The position numbers and the translations under genes are program-made. A model generated the notes under the pieces. It saw nothing but the letters and a program-made list of their open reading frames with translations, did no database searches and had not been told where the DNA came from. Shown one piece after another: positions 44,363 through 54,268 of a stretch of 64,000 bases of DNA. How positions within the stretch are numbered: the stretch's first letter is position 1; every line of letters starts with the position of its first letter. The stretch lies in assembly GCA_965230625.1 (NCBI GenBank), contig CBDDLL010000001.1, forward strand, positions 5,138,937 to 5,202,936, written 5' to 3'. Source of the DNA: Saccharicrinis sp965230625. GTDB taxonomy: Bacteria > Bacteroidota > Bacteroidia > Bacteroidales > Marinilabiliaceae.

Positions 44363-46396
44363 ATGAGTACGGATATTAGAAACGAGATAGATTCAATAAG
44401 AGAGGAACTTAACCAACACAACTATAATTACTATGTAATTAACCAACCCACTATTTCAGATTATGAGTATGATCAAAAAATGAATAGATTAATCGGCCTT
44501 GAAAAAGAAAATCCTGATTTTTTTGATCCTCTTAGCCCAAGTCAGCGTGTAGGTAGTGATTTATCTAACGAATTTATACAAATACCTCACAGGTATCCTA
44601 TGCTTTCTTTGGGTAACACATACAATGAGAGCGAGATAGCAGACTTTCACCAAAGAGTAACAAAAGCAATTGGTGACGAAGTTGAATATGTTTGTGAATT
44701 AAAATATGATGGTACTTCAATCAGTTTAACTTATGAGAATGGGAAGTTGCTTCGTGCAGTAACAAGAGGTGATGGTGAAAAAGGAGATGATGTAACTCCC
44801 AATGTTAAAACCATAAAAAGTATTCCTCTTCAACTAAAAGGAAACTATCCTGATTTGTTCGAAATAAGAGGTGAAATATTTATACCCAATTCTGAATTTT
44901 TAAGAATAAATAAAGAAAGAGAAGAAGAAGGAGACATGCCCTTTGCCAATGCAAGAAATTCTGCTGCGGGTTCGCTTAAAATGAAAAAAAGTACAGATGT
45001 TGCTAAAAGAGGATTAGATTGCTATTTGTACTATTTATTAGGAGAAAACTTACCTTCAAATATTCATTCGGATAATCTGGAACAAGCCAGAAAATGGGGC
45101 TTTAAAATTCCAACCCATTATAAAATATGTAAATCGTTGGATGATATTTATCAATTTATTAACAATTGGGATAAAGAGCGTTTAAACCTTCCTTTTGAAA
45201 TTGACGGTATTGTAATTAAGGTAAATGATACTCAATTACAAAGCGAACTAGGATTTACAGCAAAATCACCCCGTTGGGCTATATCTTATAAATTTAAAGC
45301 CGAAGAAGCCTATACTAAATTAGTTTCTGTAGACTATCAAGTAGGACGTTCGGGAAGGGTTACTCCTGTAGCAAATTTAGAACCAGTGCAACTTGCAGGC
45401 ACTACCGTAAAAAGAGCATCGTTGCATAATGCCGATATTATTAATCAACTAGACCTGCATGAAGATGACATGGTTTATGTTGAGAAAGGTGGTGAGATTA
45501 TCCCTAAAATAACTAGAGTTGACGAAAGTTCGAGAAATCCTATATCTTCTAAAATTAATTTTATAGAGAATTGCCCTGAATGTGGTACTAAATTAATACG
45601 ACCTGAAGGTGAAGCAGCACACTTTTGCCCTAACGAAAAAAGTTGTCCTCCCCAGTTAAAAGGAAAAATTGAACACTTTGTTAGCAGAAAAGCATTAGAT
45701 ATTGATTCATTTGGAGAACAAGTAGTTGATCTTTTATTTGAGAAAAAAATCGTTACCAATGTTAGTGACATTTATACATTAACATTTGATAAACTGAATG
45801 GATTAACTCGTGTTTCTAAAGAAGATGAGAATAAAAAACTTTTTAGCTTCCAGGAAAAATCAACACAAAATTTGCTTGATGGAATTGAAAAATCGAAACA
45901 AGCTCCATTTCCAAATGTATTGTTTGGCTTAGGGATTAAGCACGTTGGATCTACGGTTGCTAAAACCCTAACCCGTAAATTTAACACTATTGATAAACTA
46001 GCTAACGCAACCGAAGAGGAGCTAATAGCGATTGATGATATTGGACCTAAAGTAGCTCAAAGCGTAATAACATACTTCTCTGATAATGACAATAAAGAAC
46101 TTATAAATAAATTAAAACTAACAGGAATTCAACTTGAACAAGAGGAAGTTATTGAATCCGAAGGTAAATTTACTGGTTTGTCATTTGTTGTAAGTGGTAC
46201 TTTTACTAATTTTTCAAGAGACGAAATTAAAAGTATAATAGAAAAACATGGAGGGAAAAACCTGAGCGGAGTTTCCGCAAAAACATCGTATCTTGTAGCC
46301 GGTGATAAAACAGGTCCTGCAAAACTTACCAAGGCTGAAAAACTTAAGGTACAAATTATTAACGAAAACGAATTTATTGACTTACTAGAAAAATAA
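44363..46396 (+). CDS. ligA: NAD+-dependent DNA ligase
   Basis: The ATG at 44363 is preferred over an in-frame TTG at 44333, giving 677 residues, the family's normal length. The adenylated lysine is K114 in CELKYDGTSISL. Next are the OB-fold (SPRWAISYKF to VQLAGTTVKRASLHNAD), the four-Cys zinc finger (CPECGTKL and CPNEKSCPPQ), helix-hairpin-helix repeats (VLFGLGIKHVGSTVA, IDDIGPKVAQSV) and a C-terminal BRCT domain. LigA seals nicks in replication and repair. A DUF6913-type gene follows within 4 bp. Confidence 0.97.
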   Translation: MSTDIRNEIDSIREELNQHNYNYYVINQPTISDYEYDQKMNRLIGLEKENPDFFDPLSPSQRVGSDLSNEFIQIPHRYPMLSLGNTYNESEIADFHQRVTKAIGDEVEYVCELKYDGTSISLTYENGKLLRAVTRGDGEKGDDVTPNVKTIKSIPLQLKGNYPDLFEIRGEIFIPNSEFLRINKEREEEGDMPFANARNSAAGSLKMKKSTDVAKRGLDCYLYYLLGENLPSNIHSDNLEQARKWGFKIPTHYKICKSLDDIYQFINNWDKERLNLPFEIDGIVIKVNDTQLQSELGFTAKSPRWAISYKFKAEEAYTKLVSVDYQVGRSGRVTPVANLEPVQLAGTTVKRASLHNADIINQLDLHEDDMVYVEKGGEIIPKITRVDESSRNPISSKINFIENCPECGTKLIRPEGEAAHFCPNEKSCPPQLKGKIEHFVSRKALDIDSFGEQVVDLLFEKKIVTNVSDIYTLTFDKLNGLTRVSKEDENKKLFSFQEKSTQNLLDGIEKSKQAPFPNVLFGLGIKHVGSTVAKTLTRKFNTIDKLANATEEELIAIDDIGPKVAQSVITYFSDNDNKELINKLKLTGIQLEQEEVIESEGKFTGLSFVVSGTFTNFSRDEIKSIIEKHGGKNLSGVSAKTSYLVAGDKTGPAKLTKAEKLKVQIINENEFIDLLEK

Positions 46397-46400
46397 TTCT

Positions 46401-46946
46401 GTGAACTACATTAAGAAATTAAGAATATATATAGGTGCTTTTTTATTAAAGCAAAAAATAAAAAATAAGAAGCGTACGCCAGTAATTTGCAATTTAAAAC
46501 AAGCTAAAGATATTGGTATTGTTTTCAATTCTGCGAATAAAAACGATATCAAAACAATTAAAAAGTTTGAATCGTTTTGTAAGCAATCTAATATTAAGTT
46601 AGACATCCTTGGTTATTGCAACGAAAAAAAATCGGAAGATACATTAATAGGTGACAGCAATCACCACTATATCAATGTAAAAGATTTCAATTGGTTTTTT
46701 CAACCAAAAAATAGTTTGATAGAACATTTTTCTCAAACTCCTTATGATATTTTAATTAATTTATATCAGGAAGAAGAATTTCCGATTGAATATATTTTAA
46801 AATGTTCTATTGCAAAGTTTAAAGTAGGATGCTCACACCTAAATAATGCAATGCACGATATGATGATAGACGTAACTAAAAAACAAGGAGATTCGGACTA
46901 TTTGTACGAGCAAATAATGCATTACTTAGACATCTTGAACAATTAG
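46401..46946 (+). CDS. DUF6913-type protein of unknown function
   Basis: The frame begins with GTG at 46401, 4 bp after the ligA stop, so it is read from the same mRNA. The 181-residue protein is cytoplasmic, has a basic N-terminus (KLRIYIGAFLLKQKIKNKKR) and then a mixed alpha/beta body (IGIVFNSANKNDIKTIKKF, YDILINLYQEEEFPIEYIL). It resembles the Bacteroidota family DUF6913 that is often adjacent to housekeeping genes. Function is unknown. Confidence 0.75.
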   Translation: MNYIKKLRIYIGAFLLKQKIKNKKRTPVICNLKQAKDIGIVFNSANKNDIKTIKKFESFCKQSNIKLDILGYCNEKKSEDTLIGDSNHHYINVKDFNWFFQPKNSLIEHFSQTPYDILINLYQEEEFPIEYILKCSIAKFKVGCSHLNNAMHDMMIDVTKKQGDSDYLYEQIMHYLDILNN

Positions 46947-47115
46947 AGTAATGGAAATATTTATGTTGAAATATATTAATTTTAAGCTAAAATTAACTTT
47001 ATAATCCATCTACTTTATAACTTTACGAATAATTAACGGTTGGCATGATAATTGATTTTGATCCAACCTAAATCGATAATAATTAAAATATATCTAACCA
47101 ATACACTTTTAAGAT

Positions 47116-47703
47116 ATGAAAACTAGATTACTATCATCAATTCTATTTATTGCGTTATTGCTTTCTTCATGTGCAACACATAAAGTTACAAGAGTATCTA
47201 CTGATGAAACCATTGATCTTAGTGGAAGATGGAATGATACTGATTCAAAAATGGTTGCAGAAGCTATGGTTAACCAGGTTCTTTCTGGAGCATGGATAGA
47301 CAACTATGCTAAAGATAACAATGGAAAAAAACCAGTTGTAATTGTTGGCTTAATATATAACAAGTCGCACGAGCATATTAATTCAGGTACATTTATTAAA
47401 GATGTAGAACGCTCTTTCATTAACAGTGGTAGAGTTAGACTTGTACAAGCTGCAGATAAACGTGAAGAGCTAAGAAAAGAACGTGCTGCCCAACAAGAAT
47501 TTGCTTCGATGGAAACTGCTAAGCAATGGGGAAAAGAACTTGGTGCAGACTTTATGCTAAATGGTGATATCAACTCTATTGTTGACACATATAAAAAAGA
47601 GAGAGTTAATTATTACCAAACTAACCTTGAGCTTTCAAATTTAGAAACTAACGAAATTGTTTGGATTGGTGATAAAAAGATAAAGAAATACATCAATAAG
47701 TAA
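47116..47703 (+). CDS. LpoB-like penicillin-binding-protein activator
   Basis: The 195-residue product is a lipoprotein (signal ending LLSSC). The LpoB-family body is visible: DLSGRWNDTDSKMVAEAM, KPVVIVGLIYNKSHEHI and AADKREELRKERAAQQEFAS, then WGKELGADFMLNGDI. In gamma-proteobacteria LpoB activates PBP1B from the outer membrane; the Bacteroidota role is by analogy. A COG3014-like lipoprotein gene follows after a terminator; these two families commonly occur together. Translated with its own start; promoter unclear. Confidence 0.85.
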   Translation: MKTRLLSSILFIALLLSSCATHKVTRVSTDETIDLSGRWNDTDSKMVAEAMVNQVLSGAWIDNYAKDNNGKKPVVIVGLIYNKSHEHINSGTFIKDVERSFINSGRVRLVQAADKREELRKERAAQQEFASMETAKQWGKELGADFMLNGDINSIVDTYKKERVNYYQTNLELSNLETNEIVWIGDKKIKKYINK

Positions 47704-47717
47704 TTAGAATTTAAATT

Positions 47718-47760
47718 ATCATTCCACAATTTTAAAAGATTATAATTGTGGAATGATTTT
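47718..47760 (+). terminator. Terminator after the lpoB-like gene
   Basis: A perfect 14-bp stem (47718-47731 with 47744-47757), 12-nt loop, is followed by a short TTTT tract. It separates the lpoB-like gene from the next lipoprotein gene. Confidence 0.8.
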
Positions 47761-47847
47761 CATCTCTCAATAGCTCATAATTTTAAAAGTACTTTTGCTC
47801 TACCAAAGCTTTTTTACTTAATGTCGTTTCATTATAAATGATTTCGT

Positions 47848-49254
47848 ATGTCTGTTAAAAAAACTAAAATATCATTTTTAGTTATCTCACTCTTTGTTAG
47901 CATTCTATTCTTTGGATGCGCTACATATTATCAACAAAATTTTCAACTCCAATCGTATATAGCAGATGGAAATTTTTCTGCTGCCGATAAACTTTTAAGT
48001 AAAGATAAAAAGGGAGAAACAGGCATTAACCGAGTTCTTTATTATATGAATAAAGGAATGGTTAATTTTATGATGGGCGAATATGAAACTAGTAATGCAT
48101 TTCTTAATAAAGCCGATCATTATAACGAAGATTACAGAAAAACTTTAGGTTCTGAAGCCTTGTCCCTTATCTCAAATCCAATGGTTAAACCCTATAAACC
48201 AGAAGATTTTGAAGCAGTGATGGTTCATTACTACAAGTCTCTAAACTACTTGATGCTCAATAGCTATGAAGAGGCATTAGTTGAATGCAGAAGAGTGAAT
48301 ATTGAGTTACAGAAACTAAACGACAAATACAAAAAGCATAAAAACAAATACTCCAATGATGCCTTTGCCCATAATTTAATGGGATTAATTTATGATGCTT
48401 CTGGTGATAAAAACAATGCTTTTATTGCTTATAGAAATGCTTATAATGCATATGAAGAAGAATATAAACCACTATTTGGAATTTCTTCTCCTGATCAACT
48501 CAAAAAAGATTTACTTAGAGTTGCATACCAAATTGGATTTATGCAAGAATATAATTTTTATAGGGATAAATTCAACATTGAATATACTCCTAACGATAGT
48601 GAAACCGGATCATTAGTTTTTTTATGGATGAATGGTTTTGGCCCTGTAAAATCAGAATGGAGTATCAACTTTGCTAATACTGGCTATAATGATGGTTGGG
48701 TAACATTTGCTAACGAAGACGCTGGATTAAGTTTTCCGGTTTATATTGGTAACCGTAAACGTGAAGAACAAGGAGCCTTTAAAAACCTATCTTTTTTAAG
48801 AGTTGCTTTCCCTAAATATGTTGAGCGCAAACCTGTTTTTACAAGTGCCTCAATACATGCCAATAACCAAAATTATCCTCTTGAATTATCCCAAAATATT
48901 AATGCAATTGCATTTCAATCATTAAAAGACAGGATGGCGCGCGAATTAGCTAATGGTATTGCAAGGCTGGCTACAAAAAAAGCATTGGAAGAGCTAGCTA
49001 ATAGAGAAAATGAAAATCTTGGAAGCATAATTAGCATAATTAATGCTATTACAGAAAAAGCTGATACAAGAAATTGGCAATCCCTACCTTATGCTATTCA
49101 TTATACAAGAATTCCATTTACGAAAGGGAGTCATCAGGTATCTTTAAATCTTGGTAATAACCAAACAAGTAACGAAACATTTAGATTTGAAATTGAAGAA
49201 AACAAAACAACATTCTTTACCTATCATCAATTAGACACTTCTACTGGTATGTAA
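47848..49254 (+). CDS. COG3014-like TPR lipoprotein
   Basis: The 468-residue product has an SPII signal (SILFFGC). Helical TPR-like repeats span about 25-220 (YYMNKGMVNFMMGEYETSNA, YYKSLNYLMLNSYEEALVEC, FAHNLMGLIYDASGDKNNAF). The C-terminal part is beta-rich, ending in an LSLNLGNNQT strand pattern. This matches the COG3014 family that is found beside LpoB in many Gram-negative bacteria, where it is thought to help envelope biogenesis. Its partner gene lies immediately upstream. Confidence 0.8.
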   Translation: MSVKKTKISFLVISLFVSILFFGCATYYQQNFQLQSYIADGNFSAADKLLSKDKKGETGINRVLYYMNKGMVNFMMGEYETSNAFLNKADHYNEDYRKTLGSEALSLISNPMVKPYKPEDFEAVMVHYYKSLNYLMLNSYEEALVECRRVNIELQKLNDKYKKHKNKYSNDAFAHNLMGLIYDASGDKNNAFIAYRNAYNAYEEEYKPLFGISSPDQLKKDLLRVAYQIGFMQEYNFYRDKFNIEYTPNDSETGSLVFLWMNGFGPVKSEWSINFANTGYNDGWVTFANEDAGLSFPVYIGNRKREEQGAFKNLSFLRVAFPKYVERKPVFTSASIHANNQNYPLELSQNINAIAFQSLKDRMARELANGIARLATKKALEELANRENENLGSIISIINAITEKADTRNWQSLPYAIHYTRIPFTKGSHQVSLNLGNNQTSNETFRFEIEENKTTFFTYHQLDTSTGM

Positions 49255-49391
49255 ATGAATTGTGAAAGCCAATCTTAAAAGCTAATTTCACAAAAAAAAA
49301 AGACGTGTTTACCACAAATTATAGGCCTCACACAAGAAATAATTGTATTTTGAAGGCTGATATCTAGTTACTAAAGCTATTCAAATTATAC

Positions 49392-52112
49392 TTGGTGAAT
49401 CTATCGGATGGTAATTATAACAAATATTTAAAGAGGTGGAAAAGTCAATTCTCCATTTATGCCGATTTAATGAATTGTAGCATTTCACTTCTAACAGAGA
49501 TTAAACCAGGTTATCTTACTGCAATTGCTTATAATTCCCCTTCTGAGAACAGTATATGGTTTAATAAAGAAATAAAATATAGCATTTGCAATGAAATTAT
49601 AAATCATCCTCAGATTTTACTTGTTGATAACTTATTAGAATCTGACAAAAGAAATTGTTTTGAAGCACAAGCTGGATTAAAATGCTTCTACGGAACTCCT
49701 GTTCTAAACGAAAAAGGAGAGCTGTTTGGAATTTTAAGTTTATATTCTAAAGAATTACCTGTTATAGAAGAGAAAAAAATAAACTTTTTAGAGAAATTTA
49801 GATCCCAAATTGAAGATGATATTCTCTTTGCATCCAGAGAGAAACTAACTAATAATTTGCGAAGAAATTATGATGCTCAGCTAGAATACTTTTTACAACA
49901 CTCTCCTTTAGGCATTATATACTATGATATAAACCTGACTATAACAGACTTAAACGACAAATTTGCTGAGATACTAAAGATAAACCGCGAAGTTCTTCTG
50001 GGCTTAGATATGTCGCAATTAGAGGATAAAAGAATACTCCCTACCTTACAAAGTGCACTACTTGGTGCTGAAGATGAATATGAAGGTGAATATGTTACAT
50101 CAACAGGAGGAGTAAAACTTAATATTTTGCTAAGAACAGCACCTGTATACAGTGATAATAAAATTACTGGAGCTATTGGTATTATTCAGGATATATCACT
50201 CAGAACAAATATTGCTAAGGCTTTAAAATCGAGTGAAATAAAATATCGTGAGTTAGTAGAAAAAATAAACGATGTAATATTTTCAATAGATCCTAATGGT
50301 ATTTGTACCTATGTTAGTCCGGTAATTAAATTACTAATAGGCTTCTCTCCCGAAGAAATAATTGGGTATCAATTTATTGACTTTATCAATGATAAACATA
50401 AAGTAACATTTCAAGATGCACTCGAACAAGTATCTTTAGGCACCACTGTTGTATCTGAAGTTAAAATTAGAGATAAAAACGGAGCATATCGTTGGATAAG
50501 AAATTCAATGAGGCCGGTTTACAGCGAGGAAGGTACTTTTTCTAATGTTCATGGTATTGCCCAAGATATAGAAGAAGCACGATCTGCTGAAATTTCATTA
50601 AGAGAAAGTGAAGAACAATTCAGAATGGTAGCTACTCATACTTCGGATATCATTTTTGAATGGAATACTAACACAGAAGACTTAATATGGTATGGTAACC
50701 CAACAATAATAAGTAAAAACCTTAGTCATATTAGTAAATTTTCTGAATTGATTGATATAGTGCATCATGATGACAAGAAAAAAATAACCCAACTATGGAA
50801 TAATGCACTTGTTCATCATAAACCCTGGAAGGAAGAATTTAAGCTTTTACCTCCCGGTTCGAAGGTCCCTATTTATATTTTAGGTAGTGGTATAGTATTA
50901 TTTAAGGATAAGAAAAGCTATAAGGGTTTTGGCACATTAACTAACATAAGTAACGAGAAAAGATTGGTTGAGAACCTAAAACTTTCGAACGAACGACTTG
51001 AAGAAAATATTACTAAAACTAATAGTTTGTTATCTGCAATTCCTGATATGATGTTTGTTTTTGACAAAAGCGGGTACATAACTGATTTTCATAGCAATGA
51101 CGACAACCAATTATTTAAAACAGCACCATCGTTTTTAAATCAAAATGTTTTAGATGTACTTCCAAAAAATATAGCTTACCTTACTTTAGAAAAAATTTCA
51201 CTGGTTCTTTCAAGTAAAAAAATCGAAACTTATAAATATCAATTAAACCTAAAAAACGATTCTAATCTTCAGACTTTTGAATCAAGAATGGCATTTCTAA
51301 ATCAGACTCATACTTTAGCCATTGTAAGAAATATTACAACCAACGAACAAGCTCAAAAAGAATTAATTACAGCTAAAGAAAGAGCCGAAGAAAGCGACCG
51401 ACTTAAATCCTCTTTTCTTGCTAATATGTCGCATGAAATTAGGACGCCAATGAATGGTATAATTGGTTTTTCTGAACTGTTATCATCTAAAACATTAAAT
51501 CCTGAAGAAAGAGAATATTATACTTCTGTAATTGTAAAAAGTGGACACCAATTATTGGAAATTATCAATGATGTACTTGAAATATCTAAGATAGAGACCG
51601 GACAAATAGAAGTAAATAATTCAATTATTAATGTAAATGATGTTTTACACACATTATTCTCATTATTTAATAAAAGAGCCCTTGAAAAGAATAATCATTT
51701 AAAAGTTTATACTATTCTTCCAGATGAAGAAGTAACCATCGTAACTGACGGGGGCAAGCTCAGACAAATTTTAAACAATTTGGTTAGCAATGCCATTAAG
51801 TTTACCACAAACGGAAAAGTTAATGTTGGTTACTCAATTGTAAATAATAATTTTTTAGAGATATATGTTGAGGATAATGGAATTGGTATAGCAAAAACGG
51901 AACAAAACAAGATCTTTGAACGCTTTTCTCAAGCCAATTCTCGTATTATGAGACAACACGGAGGAACCGGTCTTGGTTTGTCAATATCACAAAGCTTAGT
52001 TGAACTCTTAGGGGGCAAAATATGGGTAGAATCTAAATTAGAAGAAGGTTCTAAGTTTACATTCACTATCCCATACAAAAAAGCCAATCTACCATCAATG
52101 TCAAAGAATTAG
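49392..52112 (+). CDS. Cytoplasmic multi-PAS sensor histidine kinase
   Basis: The 906-residue protein begins with TTG at 49392 (GTG at 49395 is equally possible); the first ATG is 26 codons in and would cut the GAF domain. Domains in order: GAF (about 20-150), four PAS domains (about 160-660), HisKA with SFLANMSHEIRTPMNG (phospho-acceptor H681), and HATPase_c with GTGLGLSISQSL. No transmembrane segment and no receiver domain are visible, so it is a soluble kinase that senses an internal signal. Its partner response regulator is not adjacent. Confidence 0.88.
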   Translation: MVNLSDGNYNKYLKRWKSQFSIYADLMNCSISLLTEIKPGYLTAIAYNSPSENSIWFNKEIKYSICNEIINHPQILLVDNLLESDKRNCFEAQAGLKCFYGTPVLNEKGELFGILSLYSKELPVIEEKKINFLEKFRSQIEDDILFASREKLTNNLRRNYDAQLEYFLQHSPLGIIYYDINLTITDLNDKFAEILKINREVLLGLDMSQLEDKRILPTLQSALLGAEDEYEGEYVTSTGGVKLNILLRTAPVYSDNKITGAIGIIQDISLRTNIAKALKSSEIKYRELVEKINDVIFSIDPNGICTYVSPVIKLLIGFSPEEIIGYQFIDFINDKHKVTFQDALEQVSLGTTVVSEVKIRDKNGAYRWIRNSMRPVYSEEGTFSNVHGIAQDIEEARSAEISLRESEEQFRMVATHTSDIIFEWNTNTEDLIWYGNPTIISKNLSHISKFSELIDIVHHDDKKKITQLWNNALVHHKPWKEEFKLLPPGSKVPIYILGSGIVLFKDKKSYKGFGTLTNISNEKRLVENLKLSNERLEENITKTNSLLSAIPDMMFVFDKSGYITDFHSNDDNQLFKTAPSFLNQNVLDVLPKNIAYLTLEKISLVLSSKKIETYKYQLNLKNDSNLQTFESRMAFLNQTHTLAIVRNITTNEQAQKELITAKERAEESDRLKSSFLANMSHEIRTPMNGIIGFSELLSSKTLNPEEREYYTSVIVKSGHQLLEIINDVLEISKIETGQIEVNNSIINVNDVLHTLFSLFNKRALEKNNHLKVYTILPDEEVTIVTDGGKLRQILNNLVSNAIKFTTNGKVNVGYSIVNNNFLEIYVEDNGIGIAKTEQNKIFERFSQANSRIMRQHGGTGLGLSISQSLVELLGGKIWVESKLEEGSKFTFTIPYKKANLPSMSKN

Positions 52113-52172
52113 TTTGTTAATAATCATCCCATTAATTTAATCTAACCAACTTATTTTCCATCACTAAGTTAT

Positions 52173-53303
52173 TCAGTTTACCTTATAAAGCACTTCATGA
52201 GCCTCTTTTAGTGTTGGTATCTCTAATTTTTCTATTAACGCTTCCAATACTTTTTCTGGTACTACATGATCCCTACCTCTATTTTGAGAAAGTAATTGCC
52301 TATAAGGAACTTCTAGATAAATTATTCTAACTCTTGCCCCATATTCGATAAATAAAGAAATCCATTTGCCACGCATATCTGATGTTATATTGGTTGCATT
52401 GAAAACAAAAGATTTACGTGCCCTCATAAACTCTTTAGCTTTTTCTTTACCCATCTGAATTACTTGTCCATTCTTCTTTTTATCTGTTGGATCAATTTTA
52501 TTTTTTCTCCTAATATCATCTAAAGACAATATGGGTAAATCTAAATATTCGCTTATGTAAGTGTCTTTTCCACTGCCAGGCAAAGCACACATCACATTTA
52601 CTTCAAATTTTAAATCATCAAATGGAACATAATCAGGGGAACTATTCGATTTATTTAAATATAAATAACGTCCATAATCAGACTCAAAATACCTCTTTTT
52701 ACCAAAACAATTATTATCAATGCATAGCTGATTAAACAATTCTATTTTTAAGAGTATTTCATCTTTATCTTTACAAATACGACCTAAAACATCAGCTTTT
52801 GCTAACATTGATAAATGCTTAGTATTGACTACCAAGCTTGCATTTATAACTTCTTTATTAGGATTTGATTTTTGAATTGCCCAAATAGGTAAACCATGCA
52901 ATCTTACCAATTTAGTAATCTGTTCCCTAATACGAAATGGAGTTTTTATATCTTTATATAATAATTTACGCGCAGTAAATTCACCTTTCTTAGCATGTTT
53001 TGGTGATATAATTCTAGTTTTTCCTTCAATTTCTTCTGTTACAGTTGTTGATCTTTTTTCAACATCATGTAGTAATGCACTAGCAAACAATATATGTTTA
53101 TCCTGCTCATCAAGTAAATCATACTCTGGTAGCGAAGTTAAAGCTTCAACAACCATTTTTGTGTGAGTAAACACATCTCCTTCCTCATGCCATTCTTTAT
53201 CCTGAGAAACTCCTTTCATTTCACGAAACCAATCATATTCAGACTCAATAGAATCCCAATTAATTGGTTTATTTATTTCATATTTAGGAAACTTCCAAAT
53301 CAT
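52173..53303 (-). CDS. HD-Pnk end-healing enzyme (HD phosphoesterase + 5'-OH polynucleotide kinase)
   Basis: The 376-residue protein joins two domains. The N-terminal HD domain has HTKM, ASALLHDVEKR (H79-D80) and KAD of an HD phosphohydrolase; the C-terminal half is a P-loop kinase with CALPGSGKDTYI (Walker A, 240-250), LSLDDIRRKNK as the T4 Pnkp-type SxDxxR base motif and FNATNITSDMRGKW. Proteins of this architecture (HD-Pnk, characterised from Runella slithyformis) remove 2',3'-cyclic phosphate and phosphorylate 5'-OH ends, making broken RNA ligatable. It overlaps the upstream RNA ligase gene by 4 bp, so healing and sealing are co-translated. Cytoplasmic. Confidence 0.88.
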   Translation of the reverse strand: MIWKFPKYEINKPINWDSIESEYDWFREMKGVSQDKEWHEEGDVFTHTKMVVEALTSLPEYDLLDEQDKHILFASALLHDVEKRSTTVTEEIEGKTRIISPKHAKKGEFTARKLLYKDIKTPFRIREQITKLVRLHGLPIWAIQKSNPNKEVINASLVVNTKHLSMLAKADVLGRICKDKDEILLKIELFNQLCIDNNCFGKKRYFESDYGRYLYLNKSNSSPDYVPFDDLKFEVNVMCALPGSGKDTYISEYLDLPILSLDDIRRKNKIDPTDKKKNGQVIQMGKEKAKEFMRARKSFVFNATNITSDMRGKWISLFIEYGARVRIIYLEVPYRQLLSQNRGRDHVVPEKVLEALIEKLEIPTLKEAHEVLYKVN

Positions 53304-54100
53304 GACTTTTGTAAATATTCATAACCATACCACTTATACTTATTATAATCTACAAGCTTAGCAGGCTTCCAATTCTTGGTCCAATGGATATCTGTTTGAA
53401 CATGAGAAGCTCTAACTAACTTAAAAAGGTTATCAAATTCATTCTTTTCTACAGATAAATCTCCATTGTTGGTTTCAAAACCATCTTTGTTTCTAATTAC
53501 AAATCCTTCTGAACAAGGTTGGTCTGTTTCTGGATCATAGCCTCCAAGTAAGCCACTTGTTTCTACACTTTGTTCCCAACTCATCCCCAAATTTAATTTA
53601 AGCCATTCTTGTAGTGATTTGTTTTCATCTGCTCCCTCAGTAAATACTTCACTTAAAGATTGCGTGATTGGTATCTCCGGAACTATAGGAAAGTCAAGCA
53701 TTGATGCATAAAATTTAACCTCTTCCCAACTTAACCACTTATTTCTTTCTCTAACAGCAAAAACATAAAAAAACGACTCTAGTTTATTGTAAGCAATTGA
53801 ATGCACTCCATACATATTTTCGCCAAAAATCTCCAAATTATTTAAATCGTTCTTTATCAACTGCCACCTTTCTCTCATAGGTTTATCCCATGGATGTTCT
53901 GTTGGAGCAGAATGAGATCTTGCAAAAACTCCTCTTTTACTAAAGCAATTATTTTGACCATCCAGTTTTTCTGTCAATACAAGTCCTTCTTTTTGAGCAA
54001 ATGACCTAACATAACCATTAGGCATAAACCTATCATCTGATGTTGTTCCTAGACTTATCTGCGCATGTAAACTTCTACAATATTTTCTTGAATCACTCAC
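53300..54100 (-). CDS. ATP-dependent RNA ligase
   Basis: The 266-residue protein has the nucleotidyltransferase motifs of RNA ligases: motif I EKLDGQN (K45 the adenylated Lys), motif III-like IFGENMYG, motif IV EGFVIRNKDG, and motif V FKLVRA. Length fits the small Rnl group without extra domains. It joins 3'-OH and 5'-phosphate RNA ends, after healing by the HD-Pnk encoded 4 bp downstream in overlap. Both are expected to repair RNA cut by toxins or stress nucleases. No tRNA-cutting toxin lies directly beside the pair. Confidence 0.87.
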   Translation of the reverse strand: MSDSRKYCRSLHAQISLGTTSDDRFMPNGYVRSFAQKEGLVLTEKLDGQNNCFSKRGVFARSHSAPTEHPWDKPMRERWQLIKNDLNNLEIFGENMYGVHSIAYNKLESFFYVFAVRERNKWLSWEEVKFYASMLDFPIVPEIPITQSLSEVFTEGADENKSLQEWLKLNLGMSWEQSVETSGLLGGYDPETDQPCSEGFVIRNKDGFETNNGDLSVEKNEFDNLFKLVRASHVQTDIHWTKNWKPAKLVDYNKYKWYGYEYLQKS

Positions 54101-54268
54101 TTTTTACTTATTAACATGTAATACCAACTACCCTATCAAATTAGTGTTATGATTTTACTCTTTGAATTTATTCTATGCTATTAAAATTTTAACAGAACAT
54201 AGGTTATTCCCTTACTAAATTGAGAACTTTAAAATTAATTAAGTCAATATAGAACAATTGATATATAG

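Noticed and set aside
52173..54100. A single frameshifted ligase-Pnk gene
   Set aside because: The 4-bp overlap is typical of coupled genes and each frame has complete motifs and its own start codon.
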